Source of the DNA: Hyaloperonospora brassicae
Taxonomy: Eukaryota; Oomycota; Peronosporomycetes; Peronosporales; Peronosporaceae
Assembly (NCBI GenBank): GCA_947650285.1
Contig: CANTFL010000056.1
Location: 124,001-188,000, forward strand
Direction: 5' to 3'
Length of the DNA stretch: 64,000 nt
The number at the start of each line of letters is the position of its first letter. Positions within the stretch are counted from its first letter, which is position 1. A program made the position numbers and the translations under genes. Below are positions 54,860-64,000 of this stretch, one piece after another. A model generated the notes under the pieces. It was not told the origin of the DNA and ran no database searches. It saw only the letters and a program-made list of their open reading frames with translations.

Positions 54860-55930
54860 AAAGAAATTATCGATGACATCCAAGCGGGCGAATATGGGGT
54901 ACCCTTGAGCAATGAGAAAGAAAACTGCGACAGTTGTTCCAAATATCAAAAATGGCTTATGATAATCGAGAACGCACTTATCCCGGCATCGGGTGAACCA
55001 GTGATCGATATGACGTCACAGAAGCAAGACTGATCGCATATAGGGCGATGCCCGTGGCTCCGGAATTTTAGAAGTTATCTGATCCAAAAACAATTATTAC
55101 AAGATATAATTATCGGGTCTTCTAGTTCACCGTGGGCCTCACCAATCGTGGTGATCATAAAGAAAAACGGTGATGATATACGATTTTGCATCGACCACGG
55201 GCAGGTGAACCATCAGACAAGGTCGATATTATACCCCTTGGATATAATCAGTGAACTGTAGCAGGACATGCATTGAGTAGCGTGTTACTGTTCTCTTGAC
55301 ATCGATTATGGATTCTGGGTAGTTCAAATGACAAAGCGTGCGAGAGCGATCGCTGCCTTTTTACACAATGAGGCTTATTTGAATGAATACGGACGCATAT
55401 CGATTTAGAAAAGATCTACTAAATTTATTAACGCCTCATTGACGATGCTCCAAACGGGTACCTGAAGATCGGTCTAAATATGGACTTGATCCTTCCCCAT
55501 ACGTTAAAGTTGATAAATGTATTCAGGGAAAGGGAGGTCTGAAGTAGACATAAGACCATTACGCTTAAGTTGGGCATCGCATATCGACGATGTACATTGA
55601 TATCTTCCGCATCTTAGACGTCCATACATGAGTAAGAAGAGTGATTATTGCAAATCTATGATCAGTGAAATGTGTCGACCAGTTAAATATAAATTTTAAG
55701 GACCTCACAAAATAGAATTCTTGGACCATCTAATATTAGTGGTAGATTTAAAGGCTGATACGAAGGACTTTGAATCATTGGTGAGCCTCCCGTTTTCCAA
55801 GAAGTTAATACCGACGCACTTAATATTAGAAGTCCTCAATCACAACAATAGATATAACAAGGACTTTGAACCTATAAATGCGTGATGAATGAGCTGCGCG
55901 AAGTAGACTTCCACGAGATTATCGTCTAGG
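54860..55930 (+). pseudogene. B1 reverse transcriptase remnant
   Basis: Reads the RT fingers with several in-frame stops (about 55073, 55260 and 55275) and then CSLDIDYGFWVVQMTKRARA. The palm YxDD region is not recoverable. The connection segment (EFLDHLILVV, then LPFSKKL) is readable near 55720-55800. Confidence 0.6.
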
Positions 55931-56384
55931 AGAAGCGTTGAGGAATATTGATGGAAAGTGTGGATCGCACCTACCGCGTGAAGTGCGAGATCGATTTAAT
56001 TGGTGGAGTGCTCAGAGATAGGCCCGTTGGCACGAATGATAGGATCACACGGTGAATGACAGAATACGATTGTGAAAATATGCGGATTAATTTACCTAAC
56101 GGTCAAGAGGAGTATAGTCAAGGATCGAGAACTGACCGATCACGATCCGCGATCAGGGCTTGAATCACCAAATTACCAGGACCGGATCGATCAAAGGATG
56201 AACTTCAACCGGAATACTGGATCATTCACGACAATGGAAAATAGATGAATATGGAAGCAAGCTGGAAGAGTGGATCGTCAAGATCATGAAACACACGAGG
56301 TCTCAAAAGTAACGGCGATCCGACGGTGAATGCCCGATCAGAGACTCGAGAGATTGATCACGATCCACCCTGGGTAAGTAATGT
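55931..56384. other. Unassigned transposon-derived sequence
   Basis: GATC-rich sequence resembling neither gene space nor a readable protein. It probably belongs to the broken end of B1 or the LTR of B2; I cannot place an LTR boundary. Confidence 0.3.
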
Positions 56385-56431
56385 TTGATTGTGTGGACAC
56401 AGACCGCGATCTACTACCAAACGATCACCCC

Positions 56432-56536
56432 TAGCGATCCACCACCTAGCGATCCACTATGGAGAGATCCACTATGGAGTGATCCACCACCTAGCAATCC
56501 ACTTCCTAGTGGTCCGCTACGGAGTATCTGCTGTGG
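56432..56536 (+). repeat. 15 bp minisatellite in the B2 leader, seven copies
   Basis: Consensus near TAGCGATCCACCACC. Units begin at 56432, 56447, 56462, 56477, 56492, 56507 and 56522, alternating two endings (CCACC and CTATG). In one frame it reads as a five-residue SDPPP/SDPLW repeat, but no larger ORF supports translation. Confidence 0.85.
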
Positions 56537-58199
56537 ACCACATGATGGACGAGGTGAATTACATCGACAAGTGATGCGCAACAGTGATCTAGCGAACAGA
56601 TAGACATAGTCATAGGTTTTGGATATGGCTGGTTGACATTAAACAGAATTGAATTTGCAACGAAAGACAAGCGTCGACTTCTCCCGTGCAGTAAATTTGG
56701 CCCCCCCTTGAATAGAGAGTCACCCACGTCTTTACGAACTTTGCCTTTGGATTGTTTGTCCAGGCGGAACACCAATTCTCACCCCCCCCCCCAAACTGCG
56801 ATCGGACGCAGCGAGCGAATATTTCAGATTCATGATCGTAAGACGTCTCCATAGGTCAGACGACTCGCAAATCAAGCATAAACTTTGGATACAGGCAACT
56901 CTAAGTGCGCGCTCAAGTGTAATTGCGAACGAGTGAAATTTTTTCACTTCATCCACCCCACGTTTGACCGGGTGAAGAACTTCCACCCGATCAACCCCTA
57001 TCCCAAAATGTTCAAGTTACGCTTTATCTCAAAACCCACCGAGAAGAGCGCAACACTCTCCACCAACGGGTTCACAAGGTGAGCAACGAGACACAGAGCA
57101 CGAAATCGGGGTACCCCTTCTGTCAGTCGGTTGTCCGGGCCCCAGTTGGGAGTCGGGACCACAAAAAATTGGTGATTACCACTCCACCACAATGGTGCGC
57201 GAGCCTAGACCTTCTGGTGACTCGGAATTGCACCGTGAATCTTTGAAAGAAGAAGTTTAAATCAAGGCTGAACCTGGGATAGAAGCGCAGCAAAAAAGGA
57301 ATCGTCGCAGATGCGTGAGAATGAAAAATCTCAGAATCGTCAAAGTTTTGAAGAAAACTTTGACGTTAAGAAAAAAAAGAGAAGATCGGTCGCAAGGTAT
57401 GGAAAAAACTAAACCTCCCTGAGGTCCCTTCGGGGGCCACCGCAGATCGCGCTGCTTCGCATGATCGACAGTATGAAAGTCTTAGGGGAACCTTCAGACG
57501 CATTTCATTTATATTAGATGAAACATCAGATATGATGAAGAAAAAGCGAGAATCTTCGACAAAGTTAGGAAGCTGGCCGCGGTGAAACAAGATCGGAACG
57601 TCTACAAGTAGAGGCAAGCCGGATAAAAGGTCAAGATCGAGAAGAATGATCAATCCTAACAGTCAGGGGATCACGAAATAAAGTCTGAAGATTGGCGATT
57701 TTAACTAAGTTGGCCAGGATTACCTTTTAGAGGAGCTGAAGAAGCTGTTGTCGAGGGATCCAGTGATTGAAGACGATTAAGCTGAAGCTGATTGGATCGC
57801 TACGTGGACCAATATCTGCACTTAAACCAACCCGTAACGTGATAGAGGTGCTTTGGCGTCTATTTAACCTGCTAACTGAGGCGGGGTTCACTGCGGGAAC
57901 GTTCAATGCGCAAACTCGATTATAGTGCAACCACGATCGAGTGATCGCTGCCGGACAGTCGCTGTTTACGACGTTGAGTCCGCTCATTGGCGTAAGTGAC
58001 CCTGGAGACATCCCGACCCCACCGGTAGGCACCACGGATCAACGGATCACGCCACAAATCACGATGGGAAAGTTCTCACACCGATCAACGATTTCTTTAA
58101 GGATAATCACACTGGATCGTCCCGTTATGCTTCAGCGGGGTCAGAAGAAGACTCGAACGATTCGTTCAAGATCCAACGGATGTCGCTAGAACCAAATGG

Positions 58200-59325
58200 C
58201 GTGAATCTATTGCGGGATAAATTTAAGCGGAATGAGGCAGAGGCGCAGGCAGGAATGCCACTGGCATCGCAGTTGATGAACATAGTGGCATCAGATCAGG
58301 CAAATTCCTATTTTCGAGCAGCCCTGAAAAATATATGCGAGAAAAATCCCGAATGAACGCCAAGCGATCGGCTATCCACCGACCCGAACAGAAGATTGAT
58401 ATGCCAGATGTAGACATAGGGTCGGTTGGATCGCGTGTTAGTAGACCGCACGACCATGATCGTGCGCGCCGAGACCGAGGCAATAAAATATATCCACAGA
58501 TGGCAAGGGCAGTGGCATTGGATGGTGGTGGGGTATCTCTACCCAAAGGATTCGGATGTCTGCCATGGTCGAACCGAAAGAGTTTGTCTGATGGGCGAAG
58601 AATGAATGACGAGCTAGAAACTGGATCAGTAAGTTAAAGTCAGCGTTCGTACGAGATCAAGCACCTGATGCGGAAAAGTGCCTGGTTTAGCGATCTTTAT
58701 ACGGGATCAGCGTGTGACTGATATAACCAGCTTAGTTTTTCGACGAGGACTTCGTGGGAAGCACACCTGGAAGGCTATATGGACAATTAGGGAGGAAAGA
58801 ACGACATTTCGGTTTGGACAGCGTCTTACGTCACAGGCGGTCAAAATGCCAGCGAAAACGGCCCAAGACGTGAGAGAAATAAACGGGGAAAGCGAGAGCA
58901 GTGGATCACAATTTGATTCTGGCGTATCGGGTACTGACTTGGATCGACGAAATGTGTACATGGCAGCAGCTGCGATTCGCGGTCTGAATCCAGGAGACCC
59001 GATCGGTTAATATGAGAATTTTGATCAAGAGAGCCACTACGATCGTGGAAAGCCTCAAACAGTGTGTACGCACTGTGGATCGAAGAGAAATGACGATCGC
59101 GGTTGTTGGAAGCGACTGACGTGTTGGAAGTGCGGACGTAAAGGTCATCCTGCGGATAAGTGCTACTACGAGTGCTCCGTATGCAAGGACATCCACGATA
59201 AAGGGAAGTGCCCGATGAAACATTTTTATAACATGATCCGCCAGTGGTATGATTATACCAAGTGGGCAGGTGTGTTGACGGAACAAGCCGAGGATATGAT
59301 TAAGTTGGGAGCTTTCCAGGTTTAA
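58200..59325 (+). pseudogene. B2 Gag remnant with capsid deletion
   Basis: N-terminal coiled region, then DQAPDAEKCL-like sequence at about 58650-58690, and directly after it the region preceding the knuckle. The capsid block with YHARKRSD seen in B1 is missing, so an internal deletion lies near 58700-58740. The C-terminal part (58678-59325) holds a two-part cysteine module: CTHCGS, then CWKCGRKGHPADKC, then CSVCKDIHDKGKC. Confidence 0.65.
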
Positions 59326-59329
59326 ATCT

Positions 59330-60754
59330 GGTGCTGTCCGAGAGTTCTAGGCTCTGCAAATATGCATTTGTGAAGAGGAAGCTGGTCGATGGAAGAGATG
59401 ACAAGCAGGAAGATCTACATAATACATGTGATTCTTCAAAATGTATGCGTTCCGTTTCGTGTTTCATACGACATGACGAGTACACTCGATCGCCCGCCAA
59501 GATGGAATTTGGCTTAGCGCCGAATAATTCAAGGGGTATTATTAATATCATACACCAGGAAATTGGTTTAAGCAAGATCAAGTAGTTGGGAAGATTAACA
59601 ACGAAAAGGCCGCAATAATACTTGACTCGAAGGCTGATATCTCGATTTGTGAACATGGCCTTTGCTCGTAAGGTAGGATGAGTCATCGACGAGTATCAAA
59701 AACAGGAGTGTGTGGAGATAGGTGAAAACACGTACATGACCGAAGTCCGTACCAAGATCAAGATCACCCTAAATGGATCGCTGGTGTACTATTTTGCTGT
59801 GTGGGTGGGTGTTCGAGTCGGTCAAGAAGTGATCCTGGTGATGGATTTCATGGTACCCGCAGGTGCAAGTATGCGTCTAGATTTTACTAATGGGGTGCTG
59901 GTATTGCCGGATGAAGTGAGAATTCATCTAGCAGGACGCAGATCTCTGTACGGATCGTCCATCCAGCCGTTCGTGATCCCAAACCAGCATGTAATTCTAC
60001 CGGTCGGCAGATTGACAGAGATAAGGATCAGCAAAATCCAGTTCAACGACAAGATTTGGTTAAGGTGCGATCCAACATGGGTACCCACCGTGACCACCGG
60101 GATGGCTCGGATCAAGTACCTGCATATGACAAATTTTAGCGAAACAGAAGTTACAATCGACCGTGGACCGTATTTAGACTGGGGTATGGCTGCCGATATG
60201 GTGCCTTGATACCCAGAATACGTCTCAGCTGGATCTCGACGGTACAACGAGTGTCAGACTCTAGTATTTGAAGCAATGACAGGAAAAGAGAAAAAAGTAC
60301 TAATCGGATACGCTTGTCCGCTTGTGTACCACTCACTGTATCCTGCGACCGAAAGAGAAAAATGGATCAACGGACAGCCCGATCGAATACGAGAAAGTTG
60401 TTCCACGTGTGGAGCCACTACCACGTGATTGAGGAGAAGGGTGGAGGCGATCGAGTACCCGAGGTTTCAATGGAAGGAAATGAAACGTATAAGGACAGGA
60501 ATACCGATAGATTGCATGACGGATCGCGTGACGTGATTGATGACTTACAAGGGGATCATCGATTAACAAGGAAGCTACCTGTAGTTTACATGAATAAATT
60601 AAAAGCGACGAGCGACGGAGCAGGCGATCGGTTTGAGAAAGAGGCCGGACCTTCACCAGATGTAAAGATCGATGAAGATCCATATCCGGAATATGATCGA
60701 ATCGCAGGAGAGCCGGATGTCTCTATCTATCGTCTTGAAAATGGGGAACTGTAA
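59330..60754 (+). pseudogene. B2 protease region and linker
   Basis: LDSKADIS (about 59618) occupies the place of the aspartic protease LDTGA motif, so the Gly-Ala pair is lost. The following 165-codon frame (59712-60209) is the protease C-terminal half with VLVMDFMVPAGASMRLDF. A 146-codon linker frame (60314-60754) leads to the RT. Confidence 0.6.
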
Positions 60755-60763
60755 GCCTAGGAT

Positions 60764-61922
60764 GTGGATCAGCACATGGCGTTAATGCCCGAAATTCTTA
60801 TGCCTACTGCAGAAGATACGATTGAAGATATTCAGCCAGGCAATCTGGAATTACCGCTGACTGGAGGCCAGGAGCGATTGAGACAACTGATCGGGAGAAA
60901 CAAGCAACTTCTTAGTAGTAAAGCGAGCTCACCCTCTACAGCCGCACGAGGGACGATATGCGGTATTGACGTGGAAGGAGCGATACCGATCGCGCAGAGA
61001 TTAAGGCCAGTAGCGCCTGAGTTTCGTGGAAAACTAGAGGATTTAATTACAGGACTGCTATCATCCCAGATCATTCGACCTTCCACATCACCATGGGCTT
61101 CGCCAATCGTCGTTATTATCGAGAACAATGACGTGGACATTCGATTGTGTATCGACAATCGCCGAGTAAATCAGCTAACAATGCTGATGGTATATCTAAT
61201 GCCGTTGATCAGTGAACTTCAACAGGACATGGACAAAGCGATGTGTTACTGATCGCTGGATGTGGCAAGCGGGTTTAAGGTAGTGGAGATGACAGAACGA
61301 GCAAGAAGTATTTCCGCATTCTTTACTCGATCAGGCTTTTTTGAGTAGCTACGATGCCGTTTGGGTCAAAGAATGCTCCGCAGATTTACCAACTCCTGAT
61401 CGACATTGCATTGTATGGCTGTTTGAAGATTAATGCTGATTCAGACGCCTCTTCTAGGGAGCCGTCCAAATGGATCGACGTGTTCATAGAAGGAGAACCG
61501 GACACCAGTCAGATACCTTCTATGCTAGGTCTAAGATCGTATGTCGATTCCATATTGATTCCAGCTACATCGTGGACTGCTTTATACAAAAGAGTGGAAG
61601 GATCGCCACATGTATGCGACAAGTGGAGTTTGTTGATCAGCCTGACCAAACGATTTGGGATTGGCGCAATGTGGATTATCTCGGTCATCAAGTATCACTC
61701 GCTGGATTGGAATCTCACCCGAAGGATTTCAGATTTTTTGTAAATATTCCGTTTCCTCAAACGCTGCGGTCGATGCAGTCGTTCCTGGGATATTTGAGAT
61801 ACTACAGCCGATTCATTATAGACTTTGCAATATACGCATTAGAGCTCTACGAACTACACGAAGCAGAATTCTACGAAATCCGACGCATGGAAAAGATGGA
61901 GATACCGATGCCGAGTGAATAG
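60764..61922 (+). pseudogene. B2 reverse transcriptase
   Basis: The RT fingers are intact in 60764-61252 (SPWASPIVVI and DIRLCIDNRRVN), then a TGA where the family has tryptophan, and MPFGSKNAPQIYQ from 61354. The catalytic YxDD reads YVDS at about 61540-61551, losing the second aspartate. A frameshift near 61470-61600 moves the connection domain (SMQSFLGYLRYYSRFI) to another frame. Confidence 0.75.
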
Positions 61923-62193
61923 AGAGAGTGGAATATCGGAGAGATCAAGGTGACAGCGATCCATATCGTATCGGTATTTCAGGGGGAAATTCCAAAGTGA
62001 ACGACCGGAAAGATCAAGATGACAGCGGTCCAGATCGTATCGGTGTAGCAGGGGGCGATACAAAACTGGACGATTGCAAAGATCAAAACAATAGAGATCC
62101 AGATCATATCGATGTTACAGAGGGCGATCTAACCTCTTTCTGTGTTACAGGGGTGACCTGACTTCAACGGACAGAAGTCGATGGAAGAAAGCG

Positions 62194-62540
62194 ATGATTT
62201 CGTTTAACATGTTTAGTGAGCAGATCACTAGGACTCCGATTCTCATTTACTTCGATCCATATCGGCCTATAGTGATCGTGGTCTGTGCTAGTAAATGGGC
62301 AGTATCTGCAGCTTTGACAGAAGAACACGACAAGATATACTGGCCTATAACGTTCACGAGCCGAACGCTAACACCCAACAAAATTAACTATATAATGTTG
62401 TAAAAAAGGTTTTAGCTCTGTTGCGCATCCTGGATATCGGCTACACCATATTGGTTTCACGAGAAATCGAGGTGCTCACGCGTCATTCTACGTTGGCCTG
62501 GCTGGTACAATTGACATACCTGAATGTCAGGATAGGTAGA
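62194..62540 (+). pseudogene. B2 Ty3-type RNase H
   Basis: Reads TPILIYFDPYRPIVIVVCASKWAVSAAL, the family's RNase H start, but the first catalytic aspartate position carries alanine-serine (CASKW). After a stop at 62401 the frame continues with ALLRILDIGYTILV and LTRHSTLAWL. Confidence 0.65.
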
Positions 62541-62719
62541 AGGGCGGCGTTGTTATCGAATTAGACGTTAGAGATCAAGAAGTGAGAATAAGGAGATAAT
62601 GAAATCATGGGTACACTCGCCGCCAGCATAACCCCTCGCGAAGAGGTTGACGAGATGTTGTTCGCGATCTCCTCTCATAAACAGCCGAAATATTTTAATT
62701 TCGTCACCACCAGCAGTGT

Positions 62720-63070
62720 AGGAGTGTAAAGGTCTGTGGGGAGTCAGATTCGATGGATCAGCCCGAACGAAACAAGAAGGCGGCGCATATAGCTCAATAG
62801 TATGGAAGTTCTTAGAATGGAACATAGTGACTGCCGCAGCCGATTATGCGACGGACTTGACAATGAATGAGGCTGATTCCGAGGATTGCTTCTAGGGTTT
62901 GATCTCTTGGCCACCCAGAAGCGAGAGCGTATTATCGTTTGTGATGATTCTAACTCAAGGATCAGGCAGATGCGCGGAGATCTCTATTGCAAAGCGCCCG
63001 TATTGCAGCTGCTACGTCATAAGGCTATGATAAATTTAGGTCGTGGCCGATCCACGAATTCATACATATG
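62720..63070 (+). pseudogene. B2 second (archaeal-type) RNase H
   Basis: A second RNase H-like domain follows the first: FDGSARTKQEGGAYSSIVW (first Asp at 62752), NEAD (62862-62873, first acidic partner), TAG at 62893, then VCDDSNSRIRQMRGDLYCKAP (Asp about 62942) and LLRHKAM. An extra archaeal-type RNase H is known in some oomycete and plant Ty3/Gypsy lineages, and this fits that pattern by order and motifs. Confidence 0.65.
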
Positions 63071-63479
63071 AAGAGGGACTGGAATCAGAAAGCTGATCGA
63101 TTTGCAAGCAAGACTCGATCACTTTATCTGATTGAAATCGTTAGGATTTATGTTCGTTGAAACGGTTAGACTAGTTGTTGACACCCGAAATTGTCGATCA
63201 GGTCGTGAAAATAGCTGCTGTCACTAGGTCAGCTATAAGGAGACGGCGATCGCCTAAAGTACTGCGAAAGAAATTTGTTCGGCAGGTCAACATCGCGAGA
63301 ATTAAGAAATCGCCGGAATAGAAGACTTGGATTTCCAACCTGAAGGAACTCGTGATCGGGGATATAACATAGTTAAGGGTTGAAGAGGCGAAATCATGTG
63401 CTTGGATCGCGTTTAAATATGAAGTAGACAAGACGGACTGTTTTTTTCGCCCTCGATCAACGGAAGATCCGGAAAATCG

Positions 63480-63880
63480 AATGGAGTTGGTTCGTTTGGT
63501 GATACCAGAACTACTGCAGAATGATTTCTTCTATCACTACCACACCAGTCTGGAGGACGACCACCAAGGGATAGGCCGAACGTACCAACGAACCCGATCT
63601 AACTTTAACTGGAGAGGACTCTATTGGAGTGATTAAAATTATATGAATAATGTGTTGATTGCATGACGGGAAAAGGAAATATTGTTCTTCGTGGCGAATC
63701 TTCGGGGATTGTTCAAGCCACTTACCCGTTTCAAATAATCGCGATGGGTCATATACCTTCACTACCGCAATTTTAAAAGGAAACACCGAGTTGTTGTTGT
63801 GGGTTGATAGGTTCTCAGGGTACGTGATCGCCAAAGCGAGTTCACACCAAAACCTCACAAACGACCGCTGAGAGTTACGA
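63480..63880 (+). pseudogene. B2 integrase, N-terminal zinc site and start of core
   Basis: HYHTSLEDDHQGIGRTYQR, then FNWRGLY, forms the HH half of the zinc site; the CC half is lost in stops. The core's first strand reads MGHIPS where an aspartate is expected (about 63747), so the first catalytic residue is gone. NTELLLWVDRFSGYVIAKAS follows in a shifted frame at 63788. The window ends before the rest of the triad. Confidence 0.7.
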
Positions 63881-64000
63881 TTAGTGAGTGTTTCGAAGTT
63901 TTGAGGCCAGTGATGCGATCCGCCTCGATCGAGAGCCAGGGTTCATGTCCAATTTCATCCGAGCGTCAATCGGATCGCTCGACAGAAACAACGTGCAACC

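Larger units (their letters stand above)
49650..55930 (+). mobile_element. Decayed Ty3/Gypsy element of family B (B1), gag through RT
   Basis: Non-A family, plus strand. The leader near 50440-50600 matches that of B2 near 57100-57240. Gag capsid is readable at 51794-52250 (YHARKRSDKTTLEYIYRLNV), a zinc knuckle at 52688-52730 (CQKCGRKGHVSDKC), reverse transcriptase at about 55080-55380 (SSPWASPIVVIIKKNGDDIRFCID), and the RT connection to about 55920. Many stops are present. An A-type solo LTR splits it at 52876-53311. It ends before RNase H, truncated by or joined to B2. The left edge is approximate. Confidence 0.65.
56385..64000 (+). mobile_element. Ty3/Gypsy element of family B (B2), runs off the window
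   Basis: Order: LTR/leader (to about 57130), gag (about 57250-59325), protease and linker (59330-60754), reverse transcriptase (60764-61920), RNase H (62194-62540), a second RNase H (62720-63070), and integrase from about 63480 to beyond 64000. Many stops and shifts, plus lost catalytic residues, make it inactive. The left boundary and the LTR are not resolved. Confidence 0.75.

Overview
This window looks like nuclear DNA of a filamentous oomycete, most likely a Peronosporales member (Phytophthora or downy-mildew type). The evidence is short 70-130 bp GT-AG introns with TACTAAC-like branch sites, core promoter motifs of the oomycete TCATTYYNCA initiator type, GC-rich host genes, and families of Ty3/Gypsy elements whose proteins resemble those of oomycetes. 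The genus is an inference.

The left 12.9 kb is gene space. It holds an FIBP-like gene (448-1899, -), a secreted glycine-rich protein built from eleven near-identical 63-residue repeats (3965-6694, +), a five-exon PH-domain gene (7325-8553, -) divergent from a seven-exon MICU-type mitochondrial calcium-uptake EF-hand gene (8744-10674, +), and a small type II membrane protein (11608-12318, -). A further host gene at 43329-46511 (+) encodes a membrane-anchored PH-C2-VASt-VASt-dysferlin protein.

The rest is a nested transposon pile. A Mutator-like element with about 300 bp terminal inverted repeats and a perfect 9 bp target duplication (12988-30543) carries non-transposase coding fragments. It was later invaded by two opposite-facing chromodomain Ty3/Gypsy elements, A1 (13493-21471, +, LTRs identical apart from one indel) and A2 (22349-30334, -, older). 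A third, decayed relative A3 (31213-42059, -) has a broken hAT transposon (39294-41894) inside its 5' LTR. A shared near-identical tract shows that A2 and A3 exchanged sequence. Further right lie a very decayed A-type remnant (about 47600-49570) and two copies of an unrelated Ty3/Gypsy family (B1, about 49650-55930; B2, about 56385 to the window end). B1 is interrupted by an A-type solo LTR, and B2 carries a second RNase H.

Two properties of the A family stand out. First, LTRs, gag, pol and the 3' region alike are densely tiled with short inverted repeats (8-11 bp arms, 4-9 nt loops) that coexist with conserved protein coding. Second, each copy carries a long antisense reading frame, ending in a coiled coil, that overlaps the chromodomain end of pol on the other strand. 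No tRNA, rRNA, CRISPR or bacterial operon structure was seen.
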